A DNA stretch of 64,000 bases from Boswellia sacra (lineage: Eukaryota; Streptophyta; Magnoliopsida; Sapindales; Burseraceae). Under the pieces are notes generated by a model. It was not told the origin of the DNA. It worked only from the letters and a program-made list of their open reading frames with translations, and ran no database searches. Shown here in pieces: positions 1-11,941 of this stretch (within the stretch, counting starts at the first letter, position 1; every line of letters starts with the position of its first letter). The stretch spans positions 1 to 64,000 of the forward strand of contig SNVD02011597.1 in the NCBI GenBank assembly GCA_013180625.2, given 5' to 3'. A program made the position numbers and the translations under genes.

Positions 1-137
1 TTTTTTACAAGAGAGGTTAGTTCACAAAGTTGTTGTTCAATGTTTGAAGTACTTACTTCATTTACTCTTTTTGGTAGTTGTGGCTCAAATTGACTGCTGA
101 ATTGTTGGGAGTTCGCTGCCATGTCACTAATCAAACG

Positions 138-740
138 TTATGCCACGTTCGGTGTTTTATTAACTAGTGCTCCACCACTAGCAGCATCAATGATACTCCT
201 TTCCATTGGTAAGAGACCCTCATAGAAATATTGAATTAGGAGTCCATCACTAATTTGGTGGTTTGGACAGCTAGCACATAACCTTTTTAAATCTCTCCCA
301 ATATTCATGAAGTGATTCTCCATTGTGTTGTCGAATGCCACTAATATCTTTTCTAATATTTGTAACTTTCGAGGCTGGAAAGTATTTCTCCAAAAAGAGT
401 TTACTCATCTCATTCCAAGTGGTAATGGTACCTGGTGGTAGGTAGTATAGCCAATCTTTTGCCGAATCTGCTAATGAGAATGGGAAAGCTCTCAATTTAA
501 TTTGCTCTTCAGAAACGCCGGTTGGCTTCATACTTGAGCATACCACATGAAATTCTTTGAGGTGTTTGTTCGGATCCTCTCCTGCAAAACCATGAAATGT
601 AGGCAAGAGATGAATCAGTCCAGATTTAAGTTCAAAATCTATCTCAGAAATTGGTGCTTATGCATAGCGGTTGTTGATCAATAATTGGAGCCGCTAACTC
701 CTTAAGAGTCTGATCGTTTTCCATCGCCATTGCTTCCGAT
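138..740 (-). pseudogene. retrotransposon gag (gypsy), N-terminal part
   Basis: Structural capsid protein of a gypsy element, which would package element RNA in cytoplasmic particles. An N-terminal piece (start codons near 732-740, residues MENDQTLKELAAPIIDQ) is followed by the core gag domain at 606-271: FHGFAGEDPNKHL, then a region with AKDWLYYLPPG, FLEKYFPASK and a C-terminal GESLHEYWERFKK. These are hallmark blocks of plant gypsy Gag. The frame changes near 645 and again near 300-340, where the translation jumps to a frame reading CASCPNHQISDGLLIQYFYEGL, so this copy carries frameshifts and is not functional. No zinc knuckle, protease or RT is present because the element continues off the left edge. 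Confidence 0.7.
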
Positions 741-891
741 TCAGATTTGATTGAACTGCAAGAAGATGGGAGGGAAGTGTGTCGTGCAAGGTCAAATTCT
801 GGAGGTGGAGTTGAAATTGACCGATTTAGCCTTAAATTCGGATTATTTAACCTAGGTTGTATTTTTCAATTGCAATCTCTGATCACAATTT

Positions 892-1501
892 TGCTACTAA
901 TGATTGGAAATTCATGACAATTACGGATCAAGATTTCTAATCTAGCAATAGACAACAACAGATTATATTCAGTTGGCCATTCCAAATACAATTAGTAAGC
1001 AATCATAAGCATTAGATATGGGAAAATACAAGCAACTTCAATTAGAGAATTGGATAACAATTTCTTACACAATCAACTCACAAAATCCATATCAAGGGCT
1101 TTGAAATCACCCTCAACCAATTCAGATTTAGTTACACATATTCAATCAGAATAACAAATACAATACAGAGAAATTCCAGAATTGAAAAGGAAAGAAAGAA
1201 CTTAGCAAATTCTTTGAAAATCTTCTTTGTAGATGAATCTTCTTGGAATTGTAGTTCCTCCTCTTTCAAAATCTTCTTTCTCCTTCAAGAACTCCAAGGG
1301 ATGAGAGAAATCCAGAAATGCAGCCTCCTCCCACGTTTTTCCCTCTTCCAGTTATCAAAATAAAACCCTAAAATGTGTTTAAATACTCTGCTACAGTAAC
1401 TTGCTACAGTGCCCCGTATTTAATAACATGCTACAGTGATATATGGAATTACAAATATACACTTCTCATACCATTTTTATCACAACTTTCGGTACACTAC
1501 A
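892..1501 (-). repeat. probable 5' LTR of the left-edge gypsy element
   Basis: On the minus strand the interval starts TGTAGTGTACC and ends GTAGCA, which fits TG...CA termini. It is followed within two bases by TTGTGATCAGAGATTGC, resembling a degenerate tRNA primer-binding site. A TATTTAAA box lies at about 1378-1388 in the right orientation, and a short GCTACAGT motif recurs three times just upstream (1390-1440). No second LTR is in the window, so the limits are tentative. Confidence 0.4.
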
Positions 1502-1789
1502 TAAATTCGTGAACCGTAAATTTCTCCAGAAAATAGACTTCGAGAGCTTTTCAATGGTATATAGCATGTTATCCGGTTAATTGTATATCGATACAATCAA
1601 CTCCAAGAAATTGGTTGACTAGCAGAGGTGAAAATGAAGGGTTTTACTCCAATTTTGTATAAGTTCCTCCAAAACTCCTACAAACATCAAAAACCACACA
1701 AAAACATAAAAATACCAAGGAATATAGCAAAGAAACATGGACGAATTGATATGAAAATGATATATAAATAGACACTTATCAGTACGTAC

Positions 1790-2394
1790 CAGTCTCCTAA
1801 CCTGCAGTACATCATTTATGACTATGTGTTGGGATGGGGTCTTAATTGTCTCCCACTTCAACAACCGTGGTATCCTCCCCTCACAGTCCCTGGGCACTCG
1901 CCCAAAAGTCGTGCCAATGTAAGGCACGGCCTCGTACAACCAAACCTTAATAACATAAGGGTTATTTAGTGACACTATGTAATAAAATTTGTGAGGGGAG
2001 TAAAGAAATAAACACATTAACACTCATGTTTAGCAGTATGTACCTGAATGGCGTACGGACACCCTTCTAAGTTATATTTCTCCACCTGCTTCGCCTTCGC
2101 TTGGGCTTGCTTCTTGTAATTATCTAACCTCCCTGCCAAAGCCTTCTTCATTCCGCTAAGTGTCTTATCAAAGGACACCGAACCCCATGGATAATTATTA
2201 AAAGTATCCAGTGTGTTGACAAAATTCAACCACACACGGGAGACATATCGGCGTCTATCCCGTGCCATGAAAAAAAGGCTCCAGCACGTAGTACAATGCG
2301 AGCTTGACAACATCCTCATCTAGTATTTGAGACACATCCAAATGCTGAAGTCTGTCATAGAAATCCTTAAGCTCCATGTCCTTGTCATAGTACA
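1790..2394 (-). pseudogene. DUF1985 / Ulp1-protease-associated segment of the MULE
   Basis: Minus-strand translation gives ILDEDVVKLALYYVLEPFF, then RRRYVSRVWLNFVNTLDTFN and NYPWGSVSFDKTL, the recognisable core of the plant DUF1985 domain found N-terminal to Ulp1-type (C48) cysteine proteases in MULEs. Coding continues, probably after a short intron near 2042-1955, into VWLYEAVPYIG, then FGRVPRDCEGRIPRLLKWE and VLQVRRLVRT, ending at a GGTACGTACTG donor-like site near 1790. A frame change near 2270 breaks the reading frame. The catalytic protease domain is not visible; it would lie further left, where a gypsy element now starts. The role in transposition is unknown; the family assignment rests on remembered motif patterns. 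Confidence 0.55.
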
Positions 2395-4907
2395 GCTAAT
2401 ACATGTGCACACGGAAGCTGGTTAAGATCAAACACCCGGCACGTGCATGTACAAGTGTGCATGTCAACAATGCTAACACAGTCGTTGCCTCTAACCTTGT
2501 ACATAGTAAGAGATATACCACTAACCCTCATACGCTCTCCCTCTTTTAAACGCTCCTCCATCAACTTGTTTGCCTAGGGCGAGAGATGTGATTCTGAGTT
2601 AGCAAATAGCTGTCGACGCTCATAGAACCCTTTCTGCAAGTTGGCCCGGAATTAATCAGCTAACAATGTCACCGGGAGGAATCGATGGTTTTGCAAACAG
2701 CTGTTCATCGACTCAGCTATATTTGTTGTCATTATGTTATACCGTCGACCATGAAACTGTGAACGTGCCCATTTCTCGACTCTAATCTCTCGAAGATAAG
2801 TTGCTGCTGCTGGCATATGTGATTCAATTTGTCACATATGATAGCTGAAATCAGCACAGTGATATGTCCTTGCAGCTCGGTAGTACAATTCCAACAAAGT
2901 CTTGTCCTTGAACGTTGCGTTCAAGTTACCCTTCAGATGATGAGTGCACAATCCATGCAGTACATGAGAAAAAATTGCTAGAACAGCGCGTTCAATACTA
3001 TGATGACGGTCAGAAATGAAGACAAGATCTCGGACATTTTGTACAACATGATCACGTAACTGTCTCATGAACCAATTCCACGAGTCATCATTTTCAGAAT
3101 GCCCAATTCCAAATGCCAAGGGGTATATTTGTTTATTTTCATCTATACAAGAAGCCAAAAACATTGTACCTCTATATTTCCCTTTAAAAAAAGAACCGTC
3201 AACTACGATGACTGGCCTAATTGATGATGCAAATCTAGCAATAAAAGCCCCCATACTCATGAAAAAGTATCTAAAATGGTTCTCGTCATCAGTTTCTAAC
3301 GACGTTTTGATCACTAGGTTTGCTTTCTCAATCATGTACATGTACTAGGGAGTAGTGTGAATGATTCCTCATGAGATCCGTGAAGTTCTTGCAAAGCTAT
3401 CTCCTTTTCCCTCCATGCCTTGTTGTACGTGATATTAACACCCAATGACTCCTAAACATCGAACATAATATCCTTCGGACGATATATTCTCGATGCCTCA
3501 ACAAATTTGCTCTTAATATGTTTGCCAATGACAGGTGCAGTTGCCTGTTTGTGAATTGGGTGAAGTCCGGCTCCGAAGCATGTGTGGTGGTTCTTATACT
3601 TTTTCACTTGGAAGAAATGTGAGTTGGCCACCTTTATGGCACGTAAACGCCATTTACAAGATTCAGCATGGCAGACAACCTCAAACCTTGTTGCGTTGGA
3701 GTTCCTCACCTTGAATTGAAAGTTCCGTCTTAATGCCAACATCGATAACTTCTCACGAAGCTCCGTTTTGCTGTTAAACATCTGCCCAACCCCAACCTCA
3801 ATCCTGTCAACTACAAACTATGCGGCATCATCGCCATCTGTGGAAGGTGGATGCACAATACGCAGCATCCATCTGAATGTGTTAGCCCGACAACTGTCAT
3901 TCTCAGAGCCCACATTACCTTCTTCATGTCTACGATTTGCATCCATTCTCGGCTCACTTTTTGACACCAGATCTTACTGATGTCCATATACTAGAGGAGT
4001 AGGTGTGGAGTGAATTGGAGGAGGCACAATAGGTGCGGAGTGAATTGGAGAAGGCACAGTAAACGGCACATCCTGGTTCACATCATTCAAGATCTCCCGT
4101 TCTCCCTCATTATCAAAATGTGGACCGTCTACATCGTGGCCATCAACAACAAAATCATACAATCCTTCAACATCATTCTTAATATGAATAGTGCAATCAT
4201 CATTGTCATCGTCAACATGCGCACTAACATCATCACTACCATCATCATTATCTTCGTAATCTTCATCACCACTAGTACCTAGACTCTCAAACTCTCTAAT
4301 GCTGTCAAGATGACGTACCAATCTCGAAGGCATCGACAGAGGCACCCTCTCTTCATTTTCAAATAACACCCCAAGACCAACTGACTCATGCCCTGCATGC
4401 CCTGAATACTGCTCAAACTCAATGCCAAATGTCATCATTCAATTGTGGTTGTGCACAAACAGGAGTAGACTCACTTAATTGGTTGCTTCCACTTACTGAA
4501 CGATACAAAGAGGGATGAGAAGATCTTTGTCGCCTACGTACTGCATCGGATCATGACCTTTGTCTTTGCTTCTCCCTATCTTCAAGTTTGACAACTAATG
4601 GTGTATATGATTGTTGGTCATCCAAACAATGTTGTATAAAAAAAGAAACACCGTCGTCAGTCTCTATACAAATCGGCACTGGCAGAACACCCTTACAAGC
4701 AAATTGAACCTCTAAACTCATTTTATGCTTACGAAGATCCCAACCCATTTTAGTACTAATACAGTCAACCAACTCATTATAGATAGCATACCTACGAATT
4801 ATCAATGGCTTCCCCGTCCCACCGGTGTACAAATAACCACCGTTCTCTTGCACAGTCCAAGAACCATTGTATATGATAAGTATGCGTAAAGTTTCCATTT
4901 CCTGCAT
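2395..4907 (-). pseudogene. MURA-type MULE transposase, broken
   Basis: Transposase that would bind the terminal repeats and cut and rejoin element DNA in the nucleus. Minus-strand order: N-terminal conserved domain (4907-4551, with TGGTGKPLIIRRYAIYNELV), acidic Asp-rich linker (4438-3974), MuDR-type DNA-binding domain (3781-3452: FNSKTELREKLSMLALRRNF, then CHAESCKWRLRA, HTC), DDE catalytic domain (3341-2832: VIVVDGSFFKGKYRGTMFLA with the first Asp, YPLAFGIGHSENDDSWNWFM, LVFISDRHHSIERAV with the second Asp, HGLCTHHLKGN), and a SWIM zinc finger (about 2460-2400: CTCTCRVFDLNQLPCAH). Several stops and frame changes separate these pieces, so it is a relic. The SWIM motif stops right after CAH and runs straight into DUF1985-type sequence, a possible internal deletion. 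Confidence 0.7.
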
Positions 4908-4980
4908 GATTGAAACATATCATATAAGGTCCGTGGACAAAAAATAATTACGAAATTGCTTACAAAAGTCACAAAAACGA

Positions 4981-5460
4981 ATGTTCTGCCCAAACGCTCG
5001 ACGACACTCGACGCAAAACCTTGACACTCGACACTCGACAAATAACACTCGACACACGAACTCGATGATATTTGCATCCGACATTCGTCACGTTTGGCAG
5101 TCAGCTCGATGCACAAACTCAAACGCTCGACACACGAGTCTCGACGCTCGACCAATGACTCTCAAAGATACTCGACATACATGGTTCGAGACATCTACAC
5201 GTCGGTTTTCATGTATCCGACACTCGATATGCCGGTTGAAAGATCAACGCTCGACACGCGACACACGAATGCGACAAAATTTGCAACCGACTTTCGTCGA
5301 GTTTGTCACTCCGCTAGACGCTCGACGAAACTTGAACGCTCGACACTAGAGACATGACTCGACACAACGCCTAGACACTCGACACTACCATCGACATGTC
5401 AAGATTCGATTCGACAAAATCGCTCGACACTCGACGACGCTCGACAAATCTCGTCTTCTT
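4981..5460. repeat. TCGAC-rich degenerate tandem block (MULE subterminal region)
   Basis: About 480 bp built from degenerate copies of ACACTCGAC and ACGCTCGAC. I count about twenty TCGAC pentamers by eye, in a region where the surrounding DNA is CpG-poor. It lies between the transposase start and the outer end of the MULE, the position of subterminal transposase-binding repeats in other DNA transposons. Apparent open frames across it are artefacts of the repeat. Confidence 0.7.
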
Positions 5461-5916
5461 AATCCTTTGACAGCGATACCACATTTTCTCACAACGAATG
5501 CCAATTTCCAGCAAATTTTCACAAAAACGGCACTATCTCTAACCTTGGACGAAATACATATCCCATATTTAAGCTATATAATGCGGTTGACAGTTACCAA
5601 AACGATAAAAAACGAAAACATTACAGCCTAATGAAATTTTCATGCCATTTAGAGAGAGATTAAGGAAAGTTATTCTTACGTTATTTGCTCAGCTTCAGCT
5701 GTTGAGGTTGTTTCGGACAGTGAAGTGTATGGATCTGTGACTGGTTTCTTTGTTCTTTGCTGGTTTACTGACTTTTTTTAATTTTGTCCGAAGAGGGAAT
5801 TAAGAAGGATTTGGGAAAAAATTGATTATACAAGGGTATTTAAGTCTTTTTGTGAAGAAAGTGTCTATGGCATGAAAATTTTTCAGAATGTGTCCAAATT
5901 TCAACAAGGCTCCCTA

Positions 5917-7764
5917 ATTATATCTATTTTCTCAATTTTTCCAAACCTTTTAAGTTAAAGCTGCAGGTTTTGACAGTATCTTCACTTATGTTAATTGGTA
6001 TTCTAAAATATTTGTTTTATTGTAAAAATGTTTTAGGAAAAACGCAAAAAGCAGCTACCTTTTACTGTTTTAGGAAAAAATAAAACCCTAAACTTTTTAG
6101 TTGGCCAACCAAGTCTTGAATTATCAGTAAAATATTAATTTGTTATAATATTTTGAATCTTATCTCTACACTTGAAAAAAAAAAGCAACGTTAAATTTCA
6201 TATTTAATATTCAACTTACAATTAAAAGAAAATTAAAACTCTGATACATAATAAAAAAATAAATTGAAAATTTTGACTGTTTTTGTTTTACATTTTTTTA
6301 ACATTTTTGATTTTCCAATAAAACGAGAGGTATCAAATGGCAAGGAGGTAAATAACTATAAAATAAAGTCAGGCTTAGTCTACAATAGATAAGTCGACTG
6401 TGAAGACAAGCGCAAGTAAAAAATGAGCTTAGCTTAGGAGGAAATTTGGGACCCAGTTGGTTATGTATTATATGTTTTTATTTTCAAAATCTTTAGTTGG
6501 ATATGAGAATGTGTGATATGCTTATACGTTCAAGAGAGATTTGAATTGTATGAAAATATATTTGGTTATGTGTATTTGAATTTTTCACTTTAAATTAATT
6601 ATAATTTAAAAATTAAAAAATAATTTTTATTTTTAAATATTATAAAAAATAAAAAATATAATATTTATTGAATAACATAATTTGTTATAAAAAGATAAAA
6701 ATTATTTTAAAAAAAATGAAGGAATGACAAATTAGATAGAGTGAGAGAAAAGAAAAAACAACTCTTTTGATTTTCATTTCTTTTTAAAAACTAAGCTTTA
6801 TATGCGTTTTACTTAAGTTTGTATTTTCTTTGTTTTGAAATGAAAATAACTAAACAAGTAGCTTTTGCAGAAATTCCCATGTACCCAAACCAAAATGAAA
6901 ATAGTTAAAACAACAAAAACACATAAACCAATGGGCATGGTATCTTGGTATTTTGAGTTTTTATTGTTTTCAAAATTTAATAAGAATATGCGGTTGTTTT
7001 AAATTTTTGTTTGAATTTTGAAAGTGACATGTGATTGGTATTGATTTAAAACATATTCATAAATATACATTTTTAGAAAATATAAATATTTTCTGAATTT
7101 GAAAACAAACAAGCTAGGCACGAGGACATCATCCAGTCTAGGAATCTCAAACGAACACTCTCATATTGAATCTGAATCAAACTTAAGCCTTGTATGATTC
7201 TTTGGTGCCAAAGCCAAACCTACTCAAAGCAAGGCCCTTCAAAAACGAAGATATAAATTTACACTTAAATCTCATGGAAAATGATATGTTTGTTTTTCCT
7301 TTCGCATACATCTTTAAAAAAAAGTGATAAGATGATATCTTATTTTATATTTGACTAATTTTAACCTTATAATAGAAAATGTAATATATTTATATTTTGT
7401 TTGTTATAAACCAAGATTATCAAAGATTATACACTTTATTTATTTATTTATTTCTTAATTAATTTATTATATTAACATTTAAAATTTTAATCTGATAAAC
7501 TAATGCATATAAAACAAATTTTTCAAAGTAAATTTGAAGAATTAAAGGACATGCATAGAATCATACACACATACATATTTAAGAGCATAATGAGCATTGC
7601 CTCTGGTAAATATGCATATGAATTGCTGATCAGGGTTTTCATAATAAAGAGCATAATGAGGCCGAGCACACTGAGCCATGAGTCCCAGAAAAAGATCAAA
7701 AACCAGCCTTTGAAAAATATGATAGCCATGGAAATTTCAAAGTCTCGTACTCTATAGATGAGCC
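5917..7764. other. AT-rich intergenic spacer, no gene seen
   Basis: Very AT-rich sequence with many short A and T runs. Two short overlapping open frames near 7503-7757 have no recognisable motif and plus/minus mirror composition, so I regard them as chance. Nothing else could be supported. Confidence 0.6.
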
Positions 7765-10700
7765 GACGGCATGGTTCACAAATTAAAGTGCCTGCCTGCT
7801 AGCCTTCACATGTAGGTCCATTTTCTAAAGAAGCTTCTTTGTATTAATCTTAAGAGTTGCGCCATGTGCCCTCACTATCAAGTTAAATTAAAGCAGCCTC
7901 GTTTCTTATTATATCTCATTTAATTTCTTTCTAATATTTATTCTCTCATCGTTCCCACTTTTAAGTTGCACAAATACTTTTTATGTTCTTTCTTGCTACA
8001 AAATATATGCCAACACTCCACAACCTTCGTGACTTTTGTCTGGTAACAAAAAAAATTTCTTTCAAAATATACAACTTTGAGACAAGTGACAGAGATTGCA
8101 AGAGAAAATAAGAAAATTAAGTATATTGTTAAGCTCTAAACTCTAAAGACAAATATCTCGAAAATCCAAAAATAGCTATTAAGTGTTAGAAACTGAAAGG
8201 AAAAAAATCTCAATATGCCGATACGTCAGTTTGTAGTCATCGCTACAAAACTTTTAAAACCATAGTTATTTTCAAATCATCCCCTTAATTTTGGTCATTT
8301 TTTTTAATATTCACAAATAATTCCCTTCCGTTCTAACTTTAACTTCAATTAAAGTTATCTAACACTTTATGAGAAAATTTACCACTAAAACCTAAATCCA
8401 GTTGTAATTAAATTATTCTAAGTGATTTTATACATTTAAGGTAGAAACAATCACCTCGTTTGAGATTGTTGATACAATAATTTTGACCAACATTATGAGT
8501 AATATGTCACATATTGATGGATGGAGAGCTAAGTTTAACAACTATTATGCCCTCAAATGAACAACGAAAGCATTTAATCAAGCCTAATCGCATCCAAACT
8601 TCCACAAGCATGTTTTATCTTCCCAATTTTTCTTTAAAAGATTAAAATCTAACCAATTAGAATTAACAAACCTCACATCTCAAGCCAAAAACAACTCATC
8701 ATGGTGCTTATAAAGGAAATTGCACACTTTGAGCAAGAGTTGATCTACTTAGCTAGTCTTTGTGCATCCAAAATGTTTTTGAGCATAAAGGCATGTATGA
8801 AATGTCATACCACCATTCAAACCTCTCTTCCCTTGTATTAGCTTGCCACCAATTGCTTGTGAATCTTAACCTCCACTTTTCTTGTGGTTGCTCCGATCAA
8901 CTATTCACAAATATGAATCTCCACTTGTTTGGTGATTCCTCCGATTAGTAGCTTACAAGCTTGTCCTTGATTCATTTTCTCACTACAACAAAAGCAAAGT
9001 CATAGTGCATCGGATTTTTCACGGGCGCTAACCTTCTTATTTTCAAGTCAACTTTAGGAATTCCAATCCTCTACCAATCAATTTTGCCTCTATTTATAAG
9101 CATAGCATGTAGTTCAGATCTTTAATCCTGACCATCAATCCTTGATATGTGGCTTCATCTGAGAGCTTGTAACTTGTATTTTTAATCTTGACCATAACAC
9201 GCGTCTTCATTTAAATGCACCTTTATCTTCCTAAAATTTTGCTCATAGACGTCATAATCTTGACATCCATAATCCAACTGTCAATTGTCAGGTCACACTA
9301 GATCCATAATATTTAGAGCGGTTACTCGACCCACAATTTTGAGAGGCGGTTACTTGACCTGCAATTCTCGGAAGCAGTTAGAGTCAAATATTGTGACTAT
9401 CAATGATGCTCAAAACATTTCAGCAAAAAAAGATATTAGTGCTCAAAATTCCCAAACACAACTTCATTTACTCTTTTCTCTTTATGAAACGCCTTTTAAA
9501 ACATAATATTATGAGCACTTCTTTGCCTAACCCTCCCACCTGATTACTCAATATATTTTTATGGGCACTTTTTTGTCTATTGTTCCCATCTGATTACTCA
9601 ATAATATATTTTGTGAGCACTTTTTATATGAGTGCACGAGACATTTCCATTGTTGAATTATTTATATCCATAACACTAGTCCACTAGTCTTTAAGTTCAA
9701 AGCGTGAGAACTTCAATACCATAGATACAAAAATTGCTATATCCATATTATTAATTCCTCGTCTTTAAGTTCAAAACATGAGAAATTTAGGACTATAAAT
9801 ACAAAATTGTTATATCCATGACAAAGATGATTAGTAAATTAGTAATAAATCAAATTATATATAGAAGTTTTTAATTTTATTTCCAATTAGATTGCTTTCA
9901 ATTCCTTCTATTACATTAATTAATATTGTAAACTAACCCCCTTCAATCTTGTCATAGTAATAACTCATTATTACGTTAAATTATATATGGTAATTAAGTG
10001 ATTTAAAAGTAGAGTAGTATTACATCTTCAATTTATTTACAACCAATTTTTTTGATAACATGAGTTGGCAAAATAATATTAGATATATAATTACAATGCC
10101 ACCCAATTTAATCTCATTCATTTATTTTTATTTTTTTTCAATCTACTGATATTTTGCCAATTCAAGTTGTATGAAATTTGAGTGTAGATGAGTTATAGAT
10201 GGAACATCACTCTTAAAAATATAATTTTTTAATCAAAATTAAATTTAAGTTACAGTAGCTTGATGCTACAACATACATACTGAAAGTGGTAGGCCTTGTG
10301 AAAAGTTTCTACCAAGAACACATATAGAAAAATAAATAACATACTCTTAATTTCCAAGTTACTTGCATTATTTTATATGCTTGGAGTACTGCAATTACTC
10401 AACTGATAAATATTTTTTAACGTGACTTTGCCACTTTTGTTATTATTGTTTGTAATTCTATACTTGGTCCATACAAGGAATTTCATGGCAAGTCAATGTC
10501 ATTATAAATTGATATAATATTAATAAATTTAATTTACTCTTTTTTATAGTTGAATCACTTTCCTAATCTTAATTTCCAAATTTTCGGTCTCATGAGGTTC
10601 AAGCAATATGAGCTTGTATTAACAATTTTTATTACTCTTTAATGCAATATTAACTTGCACTTGTCGCCTTCAAACTCAACTAATTTTCTCTGCTATTTTC

Positions 10701-10765
10701 TCTTCATGTGTGTCACATGGGTGATTAAAAGTTTTTATTTAAATTTGATGTGTATCTAAAAGGTA
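7765..10765. repeat. Duplicated intergenic block, copy A
   Basis: This block is homologous to 35340-36885 over most of its length in the same orientation. Shared stretches include CCTTCACATGTAGG near 7805, GATGATTAGTAAATTAGTAA near 9830, and AATTTCCAAATTTT followed by CTCATGAGGTTCAAGCAATATG near 10570-10610. Copy A holds about 1.35 kb (roughly 8470-9824) and about 0.2 kb (roughly 10030-10215) absent from copy B. No gene is visible in it. Confidence 0.65.
8470..9824. other. Segment present only in copy A of the duplication; possible insertion
   Basis: Flanking sequence on both sides matches copy B, where this 1.35 kb is missing. It contains degenerate internal direct repeats: a TGATTACTCAATATAT / GAGCACTTTTT unit two to three times near 9510-9630, and a CTTTAAGTTCAAA unit twice near 9690-9780. 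No terminal repeats or coding signal were recognised, so it may be an unidentified mobile element or a deletion in copy B. Confidence 0.35.
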
Positions 10766-11209
10766 GACAGTCGAAAGGTAAGACATGAAGAACAGGAAAT
10801 CATCGCAAGGTGGTGTTGGTGAGAACATTTCAACACTTAAGCCAAAGTTCAATTCACCGAAAATCTAGGAGAGAATCTCTAAAAAATATCTAGAAAGAGT
10901 GGAAATGCATAACTTAATACGTAATAATAGAGTTTATACAGTCAGAAGTCCATCTTCGAACCCATGAACTAGTAGCTAACGATGACCAAATGTGACACAC
11001 CCTTTGAGGTTGCCTGAAGATACTATTATACTTTGATGATCGCCCTTGAGTAAGCTTAATTTGGTGGATCACATAAGGGTATGCATATCACTAGGATGCC
11101 ACATAAGATACTAACCCCTATATTTTTACTTCCATCTTTGAAGATCCAAGCTTCTCGTATTTCTACACAAGGAAGCGATATGAGATACTGACATGTGTTT
11201 CTACTTTCA
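10766..11209. other. Intergenic spacer up to the copia-1 insertion site
   Basis: No gene or repeat recognised. The last five bases before the element (11210-11214, AGAGT) form the left target-site duplication of the copia element. Confidence 0.5.
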
Positions 11210-11214
11210 AGAGT

Positions 11215-11864
11215 TGTTGTGAAGAAAAGCGGCACACACACACACAAGCAGCTTAATGTGGAATTGAACTAGGAGATTTAACACACACCCAAGCAAAGCA
11301 AAACAAAGAAAAATACAAGAAACACAAAGATTTATACCAGTTCAGACCACAATTGTGATGCTACGTCTAGTTGCTGGTGATGATCAATCCACAATGGTGA
11401 AAACAAGAGATTACAAGAGTGTTTATAGGAACAACTAGAAGAAATTGAGTTAACTTTCTATCCCAAGAAATCCCCAATCTCTCTAAACCCTAACTCTCTT
11501 ATTTTGCTCTCTTTTTTTGATCTTTCTGATCTAATTTAACACTGGAAACACATCCCTTATTTATATTCAATGCTTGTGGGCCAATAACTTGCGTGACAAT
11601 AACTATTTAGATTAGGAAAGAGAGTTGCACTCTTGCGCAACAACCTTTGCGCTCCAGCGTGAACTCTCTACCCAGATGCATTCGCAAACCTAGAATATGT
11701 GCTCTTGCATAGAATATCCTGCACTCCTTCATTTTACTCATTGTGCTGTAGTGTCAAGTCTCTGCCCTCAAATGTCACTGCCTCTGGCACTCCTACCGAG
11801 CTCCAACGGCATGCTTGCACTATTTTTCTGCCTGCACAACACAAGTTAAGTCTCAAAACTCACA
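11215..11864 (-). repeat. 3' LTR of copia-1
   Basis: Direct repeat of 16007-16660. The plus-strand edges read TGTTGTGAAG...AACTCACA. The minus-strand polypurine tract abuts its inner edge at 11865-11880. Confidence 0.9.
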
Positions 11865-11941
11865 AATCTCCACCTTGGATCAAGCTTGTGTTCCATACTG
11901 TAAACAACCATAGTAAATTACCGGCCACATCTATCTTTAAG

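Larger units (their letters stand above)
1..1501 (-). mobile_element. 5' part of a Ty3/gypsy LTR retrotransposon, truncated by the window edge
   Basis: Read on the minus strand, this stretch runs from a probable 5' LTR (1501 down to 892) into a gag gene (about 740 down to 138) that leaves the window on the left. It ends abruptly against sequence that reads as part of a MULE (from 1502 upward), so I infer it inserted into that MULE. Only one end is visible, so no target-site duplication can be checked. The gag identification is good; the exact right boundary is an inference from a TG...CA pair. Confidence 0.6.
1790..5916 (-). mobile_element. Mutator-like element (MULE) with transposase and DUF1985/Ulp1-type segment, degenerate
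   Basis: The minus strand carries, in order: a T/A-rich end (about 5916-5640), a TCGAC-rich block (5460-4981), a MURA-type transposase (4907-2395) and a DUF1985-type segment (2394-1790). MULEs carrying a Ulp1-like ORF beside the transposase are known from plants (Kaonashi in Arabidopsis, CUMULE in melon), and this arrangement fits that class. Terminal inverted repeats could not be confirmed: the candidate outer end near 5916 has no visible partner on the left, where a gypsy element begins at 1501. Confidence 0.65.

Noticed and set aside
4981..5357. Two open frames of 87-122 codons on the plus strand within the TCGAC block
   Set aside because: They overlap each other in different frames and their Arg/His/Thr-rich translations only mirror the repeat.
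7503..7757. Open frames of 84 (plus) and 68 (minus) codons overlapping each other
   Set aside because: Opposite-strand mirror frames in AT-rich DNA without motifs or splice context.
11056..11247. Minus-strand open frame overlapping the copia-1 LTR edge
   Set aside because: It crosses the insertion boundary, so it cannot be an ancestral gene, and shows no motif.
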